This document shows, one piece after another, positions 16,038-23,678 of a DNA stretch of 64,000 nt. Every line of letters begins with the position of its first letter. Positions within the stretch are counted from its first letter, which is position 1. The stretch comes from AC-50 sp035640455 (lineage in GTDB: Bacteria; Actinomycetota; Thermoleophilia; Gaiellales; Gaiellaceae): NCBI GenBank assembly GCA_035640455.1, contig DASQWB010000026.1:1-64000 (forward strand). The letters run 5' to 3'. A program made the position numbers and the translations under genes. The notes under the pieces were generated by a model. The model had not been told where the DNA came from and ran no database searches. It saw only the letters and a program-made list of their open reading frames with translations.

Positions 16038-16991
16038 GTGCGTGTGCTGGCCGTCGCGCTGAGTCTGTTCGGGTACGCCGCGTGCAGCGGCGGCGGGCAC
16101 CGGAGCGCGACCGTCGACGCGCGCGCCGCAGGACGCATTCCGCTGCTCGTGCCGTGGGAGCCGTCGGCCCCAGAGCGCGACACGCCGCCGGCCGTCCGCC
16201 GCCGGATCGAGCGTGAAGAACGCGCGCTGCTCGCGCGTGCCCGGGCCGCCGCGAAGCTGCCCGCGACCGCCGCCGCCGGCTGCAAGCAGGTCAGATACTC
16301 CTCGGGTCAGGTCTCCTTCGGCGCGCCGCCGCCGCGGGTGACGGCGAGGATCATCGGCCACCACGTCGAGGTCGTCTTCGCCTATCCGCACCTGCCTCGG
16401 TCGGACGCGTGCCGACCCTTCCTGCTCACTGCCGTCGTCTACACCGGCCGCAAGGCGAGCTCGAGCTTCAGCAACGCAGGCGCAGTCGGCTCGTACCGGC
16501 TGCGTGGGCCGAGAGGGCGCGTCGTCCTCGACCTGACGTGGTTCTCGAAGCCGCAGTACCACCTGATCGTGAACGCGACGACGATCAACGGCCGGCGCGG
16601 CCCCGATATCGACCGGGCGCTTCGGTGTCCGCGCGCCGGCTGCCTGCCGGGCTACCGGCCGGCTCCGCACGCCTGGAAGCTGCCCGAGCCCGTGCTCCCG
16701 CTCCGCGGCGTCGACCGCTCGACGCTCGAGGCGACGTTTCGCTACGTCGTCGCCGGCGAGCGGTGGCCGACGGCTCGCCGCGTGCGCTGCCCGTCGCTCC
16801 ACTCGTGCGAGCTCACCTACGTCGATCCAGCGTTCGCCACGGCGCCGTACCGGATCCGCTACCGCATCGCCGGCGAGCAGGTGCGCGGCTGCTGGATGGG
16901 CATGCGCAGCGCCGTTCTCGATCCGCTGCCGTACCCGGACGCGGGCCGCGGACGCCTGGAGCTCGCCGGCTGCGGCTCCTGGCTCCGCTGA
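16038..16991 (+). CDS. Putative exported protein, function unknown
   Basis: 317 residues. The N-terminus has a short hydrophobic stretch ending GYAACSGGG; the Cys could be a lipobox but the preceding Tyr-Ala-Ala is a poor match, so plain secretion is also possible. Residues about 50-70 are a charged helix; the rest is beta-rich with six or more cysteines (pairs such as RALRCPRAGC and RCPSLHSCEL), suggesting disulfides outside the cell. I recognise no family. GTG 16038 is chosen because it gives the hydrophobic start. Probably monocistronic. Confidence 0.65.
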   Translation: MRVLAVALSLFGYAACSGGGHRSATVDARAAGRIPLLVPWEPSAPERDTPPAVRRRIEREERALLARARAAAKLPATAAAGCKQVRYSSGQVSFGAPPPRVTARIIGHHVEVVFAYPHLPRSDACRPFLLTAVVYTGRKASSSFSNAGAVGSYRLRGPRGRVVLDLTWFSKPQYHLIVNATTINGRRGPDIDRALRCPRAGCLPGYRPAPHAWKLPEPVLPLRGVDRSTLEATFRYVVAGERWPTARRVRCPSLHSCELTYVDPAFATAPYRIRYRIAGEQVRGCWMGMRSAVLDPLPYPDAGRGRLELAGCGSWLR

Positions 16992-17117
16992 GCGTCAGTC
17001 CAGCCTGTAGGGCACGCTCGCGAGGATCACGCGCGGCTCGAAGAGGAGCAGCCGCTTGATGGAGAGCGCGCGCTGCGCGGCGAGGCTCGGCTCGGGCGAC
17101 CGGCGTTTGCGAACGCG

Positions 17118-17330
17118 CTACTTGCCGCCGTAGACGAAGTAGAGCGTCATCACGATTGCGAGCATGATCACGAGGGCCACGCCGACGAGAAGCATGACGC
17201 CGGTCAGGGCGATCAGCGGCGTGCGGGCGCTCCGGCCGACCTCTGCCTCGTGCTCGAGCGCCTTCGCCGCCTCGACCGGGTGCTCGACCGAATGGATGAC
17301 GTCCTTCGCCTTCTCCTGGAGGTGGGTCAT
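17118..17330 (-). CDS. Small single-span membrane protein
   Basis: 70 residues: an amphipathic, acidic/basic N-terminal half (EKAKDVIHSVEHPVEAAKAL) and one long membrane helix (ALTGVMLLVGVALVIMLAIV) ending in a short YGGK tail. AAGGAG lies just before ATG 17330. No family recognised. It is 29 nt downstream of the MFS gene on the same strand, so the two may be co-transcribed and it might be an accessory subunit. Confidence 0.6.
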   Translation of the reverse strand: MTHLQEKAKDVIHSVEHPVEAAKALEHEAEVGRSARTPLIALTGVMLLVGVALVIMLAIVMTLYFVYGGK

Positions 17331-17359
17331 GTCTCCTTCGTACCCACGACCGCGACGGC

Positions 17360-18562
17360 CTACGCGTGCCGCTCGATCGTCCGCACGTCGCGGACGAGGA
17401 GCACGGCGAGCGTCACGGTCAGGCTCAGCGTCGCGGCGCCGAGGATGGCCTCGCGCGTCCCGATCGCCTGCGCGACCGGCCCGGCGACGGCGACCCCGAG
17501 CGGGATGAGGACGTACGAGCCGAGCGCGTCGTAGGCCGACACGCGCGAGAGCTTCTCCTGCGAGATCTCCTGCTGGAGCGTCGTCTCCCAGAGGACGCCG
17601 AAGATCTCCGTGCCGATGCCGCCGATTGCGGCCGCCGCCACCACGGCGACGAGCGCGACCGGGACGGAGAGCGCGAGCAGGAACGGGATCGTGAGCAGAA
17701 ACCCGAGCGTCGCGGCGAGGAGGAGCCGGCGCGGGCGCAGGCGGAGAAGCAGAAGCCCGCCGGCGAGGAGGCCGAGCGACTGCGCGGTCAGCACGAGCCC
17801 CCACGCGGCCGCACCGCCAAGGTGCGCCTTCGCGATCGCCGGCCCGAGCACCTGCGTGCAGCCCTGTTCGGCGGCGTTCACGAACCCGAACTGCGCGACG
17901 ATCGCCCACAGCCACGGCCGCGAGCTGAACTCGCGCCAGCCCTCGCCGAGGTCGGCGAAGAAGGTCGAGCCCTCCATGCGCAGGCTCGCCGGAATGCGGA
18001 TGAGGACGGTGAAGAGCGCGGCGAGGAAGAAGCTTCCGGCGTCGCAGGCGATCCCGACCCCTGGGCTCGTAGCGCCGACGATCAGTCCGCCGAGCGCGGC
18101 GCCGCCGATGAAGCTGCTGTTGAGGCCGAGTCGCAGGAGCGCGTTCGCGCTCTGCAGCAGCGGCCTCGGCACGGTCTGCGGGACGATCCCAGTCGAGGCC
18201 GGGAAGAAGAACGCCGAGCTGGCGCCGTTCGCGGCCGCGAGCGCACCGAGCTGCCAGATGCGGGCATGGCCCGAGAGGAGCAGCGCCGCGACGACGGCCT
18301 GGCTCAGGCCGCTCACGACGTTGGAGACGACCATCACCCGGTGCCGCGGCAGCCGATCGGCCCAGATCCCGCCCGCGAGCAGGAAGAGCACCTGCGGCAG
18401 CGAGCGCGCAGCGAGGACGTAGCCGAGGTCGGCCTTCGAACCCGTCAGCTCGAGGACGGCGAAGGCGAGCGCGACGTTCGCGAACGCGTTGCCGACGAAC
18501 GAGGTCGTCCGGCCGAGGAAGAGCAGGCGGAAGTCGCGGTGTCCGAACGGGCCGCGTCGCAA
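17360..18562 (-). CDS. MFS transporter (copy 1 of two paralogues)
   Basis: 400 residues, 12 predicted helices, MFS_3/enterobactin-exporter-like. Typical blocks: RLLFLGRTTSFVGNAFANVA in helix 1, GGIWADRLPRHRV (the MFS loop 2-3 motif), and FFPASTGIVPQTV in helix 4. Probably exports a small hydrophobic compound. Start is inferred: no ATG/GTG fits, but TTG 18562 sits 8 nt after a minus-strand TAGGCT -10 element; longer arginine-rich extensions upstream would run into the divergent gene. A paralogue with the same motifs is at 57795-59072. Confidence 0.82.
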   Translation of the reverse strand: MRRGPFGHRDFRLLFLGRTTSFVGNAFANVALAFAVLELTGSKADLGYVLAARSLPQVLFLLAGGIWADRLPRHRVMVVSNVVSGLSQAVVAALLLSGHARIWQLGALAAANGASSAFFFPASTGIVPQTVPRPLLQSANALLRLGLNSSFIGGAALGGLIVGATSPGVGIACDAGSFFLAALFTVLIRIPASLRMEGSTFFADLGEGWREFSSRPWLWAIVAQFGFVNAAEQGCTQVLGPAIAKAHLGGAAAWGLVLTAQSLGLLAGGLLLLRLRPRRLLLAATLGFLLTIPFLLALSVPVALVAVVAAAAIGGIGTEIFGVLWETTLQQEISQEKLSRVSAYDALGSYVLIPLGVAVAGPVAQAIGTREAILGAATLSLTVTLAVLLVRDVRTIERHA

Positions 18563-18569
18563 GGGGAAG

Positions 18570-18576
18570 TAGCCTA
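18570..18576. promoter_or_regulatory. Shared divergent -10 element (TAGCCTA)
   Basis: Plus strand reads TAGCCT (18570-18575) 7 nt before GTG 18583; minus strand reads TAGGCT (18576-18571) 8 nt before TTG 18562. Offset by one base, the two hexamers use the same bases, so one promoter can fire in both directions. Confidence 0.6.
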
Positions 18577-18582
18577 GGCGCG

Positions 18583-19446
18583 GTGACCGTCGTCGCGGTC
18601 GTCGGACTCGGCGCCATGGGCAGCCGCGTCGCGCGCCGGCTCCTCGATGCCGGTCACGAGGTCGTCGTGTGGAACCGGACGGCGGAGAAGGCGACGCCGC
18701 TCGTCGAGGCCGGGGCTGCCGCCGCCGCGACACCGGCCGAGGCGGCCGCGGGCGCCGAGGCGGTGATCACGATGGTCGCCGACCCGGCGGCGCTGCGCGA
18801 CGTGACAGAGGGGCCGGAGGGGACGGCGGCCGGTATCGGCGGCGAGACCACCGCGATCGAGATGTCCACCGTCGGGCCGGACGCGGTCCGGCGCCTTGCC
18901 TCGATCGTGCCGGAGGGGACGGCCCTGCTGGACGCGCCGGTGCTCGGCAGCCGCGGCGAGGCGGAGGCGGGGACGCTCCGGATCTTCGTCGGCGGTCCCG
19001 CCGAGCTCGCGGAGCGGTGGACGCCCTTGCTATCGGCGCTGGGCTCGCCGCTCTACGTCGGCCCTTTGGGTTCCGGCGCCGCGGCGAAGCTGGTCGCGAA
19101 TACCACGCTCGTCGGGACGATCGGGCTGGTGGGGGAGGCCCTCGCACTCGCCGACGGCCTCGGCCTCTCACGCGCGAAGACGTTCGAGGTGCTGGCCGGA
19201 ACGCCGCTCGCCGGGCAGGCCGAACGGCGCCGCGAGTCGATCGAGCGTGACGAGTACCCGCCCCGCTTCGCGCTCTACTTGGCTCGGAAGGACGCGGAGC
19301 TCGTCGTCTCGGCGTCCGAAGAGGCGGGCGTCGACCTCCGCCTCATCGAAGCGGCACGAAGGTGGCTCGCCGAGGCCGAAGAGGCCGGCTGGGGCGACCG
19401 CGACTACTCCGCGGTGCTCGCGTGGATCCTAGGATGGAGCCGATGA
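18583..19446 (+). CDS. 3-hydroxyisobutyrate dehydrogenase-like NAD(P)-dependent oxidoreductase
   Basis: 287 residues. N-terminal Rossmann fold with VVGLGAMGSRVARRLLDAGH, the beta-hydroxyacid dehydrogenase signature region DAPVLGSRGEAEAGTL near 120, and catalytic Lys in GSGAAAKLVANTT near 170. The C-terminal helical domain is complete. Substrates in this family include 3-hydroxyisobutyrate, glyoxylate/tartronate semialdehyde and D-phenylserine; the canonical DAPVSGG motif reads DAPVLGSR, as in the glyoxylate/imine-reductase branch. GTG 18583; its stop overlaps the downstream cNMP-binding gene (ATGA). Confidence 0.85.
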   Translation: MTVVAVVGLGAMGSRVARRLLDAGHEVVVWNRTAEKATPLVEAGAAAAATPAEAAAGAEAVITMVADPAALRDVTEGPEGTAAGIGGETTAIEMSTVGPDAVRRLASIVPEGTALLDAPVLGSRGEAEAGTLRIFVGGPAELAERWTPLLSALGSPLYVGPLGSGAAAKLVANTTLVGTIGLVGEALALADGLGLSRAKTFEVLAGTPLAGQAERRRESIERDEYPPRFALYLARKDAELVVSASEEAGVDLRLIEAARRWLAEAEEAGWGDRDYSAVLAWILGWSR

Positions 19447-19853
19447 CGCTGAAGGAGCGGGCCGACGCGCTCGCGCGGGTGCCGATCTTCGCGGGCTTGA
19501 GCCGCCGCTCCCTCGAGCGGATCGCGCGCATCGCGAAGGAGGCCGAGCTCCGGGCGGGTCAGGTCTTGATCCAGCCGCGGGCGACGGGCTCGGGGATGTT
19601 CGTCCTGCTGGACGGGGAGGCCACCGTCGACATCCGCGGCAAGGCGGTGCGAGAGCTCGGAGCCGGCGACATCGTCGGCGAGCTGGCGCTCCTGACGGAG
19701 GACGCCGTGCGCACCGCACGCGTGCGGGCGAAGACGCACGTGCGCTGCGTCGCGATCGCACGTGCCGACTTCCGGAAGATCCTCGGGGACGAGCCGAAGG
19801 TCGCGCTTGCGATCCTCGAGACGGTCGCAGCGCGGCTCGCGTCGGCGTCCTGA
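19443..19853 (+). CDS. Cyclic nucleotide-binding domain protein
   Basis: 136 residues, a single cNMP-binding beta-roll: LARVPIFAGLSRRSLERIA, ATGSGMFVLLDGEATVDI, and the phosphate-binding cassette AGDIVGELALLTEDAVRTARV with the usual Gly-Glu and Arg. There is no HTH or kinase domain, so it can only be a sensor or adaptor. ATG 19443 overlaps the dehydrogenase stop; an in-frame ATG 9 nt upstream is possible. The ligand (cAMP, cGMP or none) cannot be read from sequence. Confidence 0.87.
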   Translation: MTLKERADALARVPIFAGLSRRSLERIARIAKEAELRAGQVLIQPRATGSGMFVLLDGEATVDIRGKAVRELGAGDIVGELALLTEDAVRTARVRAKTHVRCVAIARADFRKILGDEPKVALAILETVAARLASAS

Positions 19854-19878
19854 CGCTTCTGCGGAGTCGCGGCCTCGT

Positions 19879-20682
19879 CTATTGCCTTGTCCATGCGCCG
19901 CTGACGTAGTCGGCGAAAGCGAGGGTGCGCTCGACGGCCTGCGGATCGGCCTGCTCGTGAACCTGGCGCCACTGTTCGGGGCGGTCGTCGAGCGCGCGCC
20001 GGATGAGGCTTCTCCACTCGGTCGGCAAGATGCGGAGCGCCCATTCGCCGGCCTCGGGCTTCGAGGTGACGCGGCCGGACTCCAGCGTGTGCAGCATCCG
20101 ACAGAAGGAGAGGACGAGCAGGCTCTGCTGGCGCCGGCTCATCGCGCCGGGGCCGAAGCGGGGGTGCGGCTCGCGCGCCCACTCCGCCCAGTCGCGCATC
20201 GCGGCGCTTACTTCCGCGCGCAGCTGGTCGGCCGAGACGGGGTCGACGAGGCTCCTCGGGTCAGGCCCGGCGAGGACGACGCCGTGCTCGCGCAGAATCC
20301 AGCGGACGACGGCGGTGTTGCAGTGGTCGTCGCGAACGAGCTCGGTAGCGCCGTTGTCGAGGTAGAGCCACGGGGTGCGCGACGGGTCGAGGCGGCGCAG
20401 GCGGTCCTTCGTGACGTACGACCCCTCGAGGTGCTGCGCCCACGGGCTCGGCAGCGCGTAGATCCGGCGGTGCATCGCCTGGAGCGCGGCGAGCTGCGCG
20501 TCCGTGACCTCGTCGTGCGTGACGACGACGAAGTCGACGTCGCTGTCGTCGTCGAAGCCGCCGAGCGCGAACGACCCCTGGAGGTACGCGCCGCAGAAGC
20601 TGTCGCCGAGGATCGCCCGGACGCTCGCGACGAGCTCCCGCAGGACCGCGTCGAGCGCATGGTCTTGAACGGACACGTCCAT
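19879..20682 (-). CDS. AadA/ANT-like nucleotidyltransferase
   Basis: 267 residues. N-terminal nucleotidyltransferase with GSFALGGFDDDSDVDFVVV (G-S-x-n-DxD catalytic motif) near residues 36-54 and a C-terminal helical domain related to DUF4111 of aminoglycoside adenylyltransferases. Relatives transfer AMP to streptomycin or spectinomycin, but many chromosomal homologues have unknown substrates, so resistance is not claimed. ATG 20682 has AGGTGG 7 nt upstream; an upstream extension lacks conservation. Convergent with the cNMP gene (25 nt apart). Confidence 0.75.
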   Translation of the reverse strand: MDVSVQDHALDAVLRELVASVRAILGDSFCGAYLQGSFALGGFDDDSDVDFVVVTHDEVTDAQLAALQAMHRRIYALPSPWAQHLEGSYVTKDRLRRLDPSRTPWLYLDNGATELVRDDHCNTAVVRWILREHGVVLAGPDPRSLVDPVSADQLRAEVSAAMRDWAEWAREPHPRFGPGAMSRRQQSLLVLSFCRMLHTLESGRVTSKPEAGEWALRILPTEWRSLIRRALDDRPEQWRQVHEQADPQAVERTLAFADYVSGAWTRQ

Positions 20683-20844
20683 CTCGTCGCCACCTGCTGC
20701 GGAACGGGTCGACGTTACCAAGGCCGAAATTCGACCGGGTCTCGACCCCATTTCGACCGACGCGATGGAAGCTGCCTACGCGATGAAGAAACGACTGATC
20801 GGAAAGGAGCACCACCTCATGAAACGTCGGAGAAGAGGATCATC

Positions 20845-21195
20845 GTGGCGGCGCTGGCGTGCTTCGCCACGCTCGCATTCGGCCGCACCGCCGTGGCCAT
20901 GCCAACCGTGGATACCGGCGGCTCGACATCGACGGCGTTGGTTCGGCCGGACGATCGGGCGGGTGTCCGCGGCGTCGGTCCCGCACAGGTAACGCAGGCG
21001 CTCGGGGGCAGTCCGATCCGCGGCGAGCACTCGTTCGGCGCGAACCAGCCGCTTCAGCTGCAGGCGGCTTCGAGCGGCTCGGACTACAACTGGGGCAGGA
21101 CGATCGGCATCTCGGCGGCAGCGGTCGCCCTGGCTCTCTCCCTCGTTGGCCTGAAGCTGGCGGGGATGCGACAGCGCAAGCCGCTGCAGGTCTAG
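20845..21195 (+). CDS. Small exported/membrane protein, start disturbed by a possible frameshift
   Basis: 116 residues from GTG 20845: a hydrophobic N-terminus (ALACFATLAFGRTAVA) followed by a Gly/Ser-rich polar region and a C-terminal membrane helix (ISAAAVALALSLVGLKLAG) with a basic tail, so a wall- or membrane-anchored small protein. A much better ribosome binding site (AAAGGAG, 9 nt) precedes ATG 20819 in another frame, whose first residues MKRRRRG would supply the missing positive charges of a signal peptide. One base inserted or two lost between 20821 and 20845 would join them. Family not recognised. A strong terminator follows. Confidence 0.55.
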   Translation: MAALACFATLAFGRTAVAMPTVDTGGSTSTALVRPDDRAGVRGVGPAQVTQALGGSPIRGEHSFGANQPLQLQAASSGSDYNWGRTIGISAAAVALALSLVGLKLAGMRQRKPLQV

Positions 21196-21214
21196 CCGCA
21201 TCGCGTTTCGCAGA

Positions 21215-21242
21215 AAGGAACGGGCCTTCGGGCCCGTTCCTT
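21215..21242 (+). terminator. Terminator hairpin with UUCG tetraloop
   Basis: 12-bp stem 21215-21226 with 21231-21242, loop TTCG, then CTTGG. Lies 20 nt after the stop of the small exported protein gene. The T tract is short. Confidence 0.8.
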
Positions 21243-21334
21243 CTTGGACCGGTCCTTGCTGCCCATCCGAACTGACGACGCCAGCAATGGCCCACCTGCC
21301 ATCCCCTCGCGAAGCGGCGCGATAACGTCTCTGC

Positions 21335-21460
21335 GTGAGGCGCCCCGAGGACGACCCCGGCTTCACGCTACGCACCTACGTTCACTTGCTCGCGGAGGAC
21401 CTGCCCGAGGTGCCGTTCGGGACGCTCGCGCCCGTGACGGCGATCCGGCGCGTGGCCTGA
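21335..21460 (+). pseudogene. Remnant of a tyrosine integrase (extreme C-terminus)
   Basis: 41 codons after an in-frame stop at 21323 encode DDPGFTLRTYVHLLAEDLPE, the end of phage/ICE-type tyrosine recombinases, which follows the catalytic Tyr region of the complete enzyme. The catalytic Arg, His and Tyr are all missing, so it is a dead fragment. It sits 500 bp from the 3' end of tRNA-Gln, a typical attachment site, which suggests loss of an integrated element. Short length keeps the call tentative. Confidence 0.7.
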
Positions 21461-21480
21461 CCCGCTCCCCCGGGGCTGCG

Positions 21481-21861
21481 CTATTCCTCGTCGGGGGCGG
21501 GTCGGAGCAGGCGTTCGGCGACGCCGAGGATGCAGTCTTCGGGGTCGTCGCCCCCGCCCATGTCGAGAAGGTTGCCCGCGTCGTCGCGGACCTCGACCAA
21601 GTAGAGGCCGTCAGGGGAGCGAAGCCAGGTCACTTTGAAACCGAACTCCTCGAGTCGCACCGTCGGGTCGATGGCAGGCTCGGGAGTTCGGATCACCCTC
21701 CCGGTGATCGAGGACGTCGCGCTGATGGTCGCGGCTGCCGTGAGCTCGAAGGTTCGAGTCTTCGAGCCGCAGTTGGGGCATGGCCGCCGCTCGTCGGGTG
21801 GTGTCCCGGGAGCCTCGTCGATGACGCTCCCGCACTCCCCACACTTGACCTGTCTCTCCAC
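21481..21861 (-). CDS. Zinc-ribbon protein of unknown function
   Basis: 126 residues. N-terminal zinc ribbon VKCGECGSVIDEAP ... RRPCPNCGSKTRTFE (CxxC-x20-CxxC), the rest a small alpha/beta domain ending LLDMGGGDDPEDCILGVAERLL. GTG 21861 has GGAGGGGG 7 nt upstream. It lies between tRNA-Gln and the integrase remnant, so it may be cargo of a former integrative element. Similar zinc-ribbon proteins occur scattered in actinobacterial accessory regions; no function is known to me. Confidence 0.68.
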   Translation of the reverse strand: MERQVKCGECGSVIDEAPGTPPDERRPCPNCGSKTRTFELTAAATISATSSITGRVIRTPEPAIDPTVRLEEFGFKVTWLRSPDGLYLVEVRDDAGNLLDMGGGDDPEDCILGVAERLLRPAPDEE

Positions 21862-21945
21862 GTTCCATCCCCCTCCGGCCTCGCGTTGCCCCGTCTGTTG
21901 CCCCCCGCTCAGACCCCCGCCGAGCAGCGGCCCATGCGGGAGACG

Positions 21946-21967
21946 AAAAACCCCGCCGTGAGCGGGG
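21946..21967 (-). terminator. Intrinsic terminator after tRNA-Gln
   Basis: Minus-strand stem of 6 GC pairs (21962-21967 with 21951-21956) followed by five T (21946-21950), 13 nt after the tRNA 3' end. Confidence 0.9.
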
Positions 21968-21979
21968 CTTCTTTCGAGG

Positions 21980-22050
21980 CTGCGGGGCTAGGATTCGAAC
22001 CTAGACTACCTGATCCAGAGTCAGGCGTCCTACCGTTAGACGACCCCGCA
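21980..22050 (-). tRNA. tRNA-Gln (anticodon CTG)
   Basis: 71 nt, full cloverleaf: acceptor TGCGGGG/CCCCGCA, D arm GTC-TAACGGTAG-GAC, anticodon stem CCTGA/TCAGG with loop CTCTGGA (anticodon CTG, codon CAG), T arm CTAGG-TTCGAAT-CCTAG, discriminator G as in glutamine tRNAs. The 3' CCA is not encoded. Confidence 0.97.
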
Positions 22051-22071
22051 CCGGTCGTTCGGCGGCCCAGT

Positions 22072-22956
22072 TTAGCCGAGGTCCTCGAGCCGATAGACCG
22101 GCACGAGACGCTTCTCGGCCTCGGTGTCGATGTGCGCGATCACCTCGACGTAGGGCTCGAGGCCGGAGCCGCGCAGCTTCGCCTTCAGGAGCCCGTCGAC
22201 CTGGTAGATCCCGGACGAGTTGTTCATCAGCACCTCGATCTTGATCGGGCGCGTGTCGCCGTCGGTGATCGTCACGTCCTCGATCGCGGCGGCCGAGAGC
22301 GAGTGGATCGAGACGCTCCCGCGCTCGAACGGAATCCGCGAGCGGCCCTTCGCCATGTCGAGCGCGTCGGCGACGCGGATGATCCCGGCCTCGAGCGTCA
22401 GCGGCGTCCCGTAGTCGCGGTGGCTCGTGATCTCGTGCAACACCTCGGAGGTGATGACGGTCAGGTCGGGCTCGTCGTAGAGGCCGGCGAGGAGCTCGCG
22501 GGTCTTCGGCTCGGCGAGGAAGAGGCTGAAGTCCTCGTGGCCGTCCCGGTGGATGGACATGCCCACGCAGTGCAGGAGCGCGCCGAGTAGGACGACCACC
22601 TCGGAGTCGTTCCGCTCGAAGCCGTAGTCGCGTACGAGCGACGGCTCGACGCCGTGCTTGAAGAGCTGGCGCAGGAGCTTGAGCGCGATGTTGGCGACGA
22701 TCTGGACGTGCACCCACGAGTGGTCGTTGATCTCCAGGCGCGCGACCGCGTTGATGTTCGCGACGTGCCACCAGCCCTTGAGCTCGAGGTCGGCGTTCGC
22801 GCGCTCGATCGTCGTCCGCAGCTTGCGGTTGCCGCGCGCCGGGACGTTGATCCGCATCTGCGCGACGGCCTCGCTCGGCGTCAGCCGCGTCTCGCGCTCG
22901 GCCTCGGCCGAGGCGGGCTGCTCGATGCGCTCCTCGGTCTCCCGATCCAGGGTCAC
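22072..22956 (-). CDS. HD-superfamily-like phosphohydrolase with altered dyad
   Basis: 294 residues. Helical core with NDHSWVHVQIVANIALKLL (H79, H83), ALLHCVGMSIHRDGHE (H129, H136, H140) and IIRVADALDMAKGR, which follow the H...HD...D layout of HD metal hydrolases, but the dyad position after H129 is Cys130 rather than Asp. A C-terminal beta domain (about 215-290) follows. Archaea-like homologues are annotated as metal-dependent phosphohydrolases; the substrate is unknown. GTG 22956 lies 6 nt after a minus-strand TAGGCT. It is 21 nt from the tRNA-Gln 5' end. Confidence 0.75.
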   Translation of the reverse strand: MTLDRETEERIEQPASAEAERETRLTPSEAVAQMRINVPARGNRKLRTTIERANADLELKGWWHVANINAVARLEINDHSWVHVQIVANIALKLLRQLFKHGVEPSLVRDYGFERNDSEVVVLLGALLHCVGMSIHRDGHEDFSLFLAEPKTRELLAGLYDEPDLTVITSEVLHEITSHRDYGTPLTLEAGIIRVADALDMAKGRSRIPFERGSVSIHSLSAAAIEDVTITDGDTRPIKIEVLMNNSSGIYQVDGLLKAKLRGSGLEPYVEVIAHIDTEAEKRLVPVYRLEDLG

Positions 22957-22979
22957 CGGGACAGCCTAGTGCCGTAGGT

Positions 22980-23636
22980 CTACGTCGCGCGGGCGACGAT
23001 CAGCGTCCAGTCGACGATCGTCGTCATCCTCACGTGCTCCACGGTCGTCTGCTCGAAGAGGTGCCCGTGGAGGACGACGCGTCTCGCGTGCGCCGGCGAG
23101 CGCCTGAGCCGGCTCTCGCTCGCGAGCACGAACGGATCGGATTGAGTGAGCGTCGTCGCGCAGCGGTCGTGGTCGCGTCGCCGCGAGAAGCCTCCAATCA
23201 GGCGGACGCGATTGCGCGTCGAGCGGACGAGGAGGCGCGCCGGCAGGCGCGCCGGCCCGCAGGAGATGGTTCGCGGGGCGGGCGGCGAGGGGCAGGTGCC
23301 GGGGCCGCCGGCGAGCGACTTCTCGCGGTGGAACGAGCCGGCGACCCGCGCGACGAGCCTGAACCGCAGGGCGGGCAGGCCGGCGGAGCCGATCGCGAGC
23401 GGCATGCGCCGCCGGCTCGCGAAAGCGATCGTGCGCCGGTCGCGGTCGGCGGCGCGATAGGTGCAGCCGGCGTCGTCCGTCGACGTCCCGCTACGGGTGA
23501 CGACCGTCCGCTGCGACCCGGTGAGCGAGACGCTGTAGACAGCCCGCGAAGCGTGAACAGGCGCGGCCGACACAGCCGGCGCTGCGAGCGCCGCAGCGGT
23601 CGCGCCCGCGAGGAGGAGCGCGATCCGTGTTCGCAC
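22980..23636 (-). CDS. Secreted protein, function unknown
   Basis: 218 residues with a clear Sec signal peptide (MRTRIALLLAGATAAALAAP, likely cleavage after VSA near residue 24). The mature part is Arg-rich and beta-like with four or more Cys (DAGCTYRAAD, GTCPSPP, ISCGPARL, DRCATTL), suggesting two disulfides. No family recognised. GTG 23636 is 7 nt after a minus-strand TACGTT. It could be a lineage-specific surface protein. Confidence 0.65.
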   Translation of the reverse strand: MRTRIALLLAGATAAALAAPAVSAAPVHASRAVYSVSLTGSQRTVVTRSGTSTDDAGCTYRAADRDRRTIAFASRRRMPLAIGSAGLPALRFRLVARVAGSFHREKSLAGGPGTCPSPPAPRTISCGPARLPARLLVRSTRNRVRLIGGFSRRRDHDRCATTLTQSDPFVLASESRLRRSPAHARRVVLHGHLFEQTTVEHVRMTTIVDWTLIVARAT

Positions 23637-23678
23637 GGTTGAGAACGTACCCCGGCGCGCGCCGCCGCAAAACTCCGC

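Noticed and set aside
19879..20682. Aminoglycoside resistance gene
   Set aside because: The fold fits, but chromosomal homologues of this kind often have no resistance function, and no mobile context is present.
21335..22050. An intact prophage or integrative element
   Set aside because: Only an integrase stump and one orphan gene remain; no replication, transfer or structural genes and no second attachment repeat seen.
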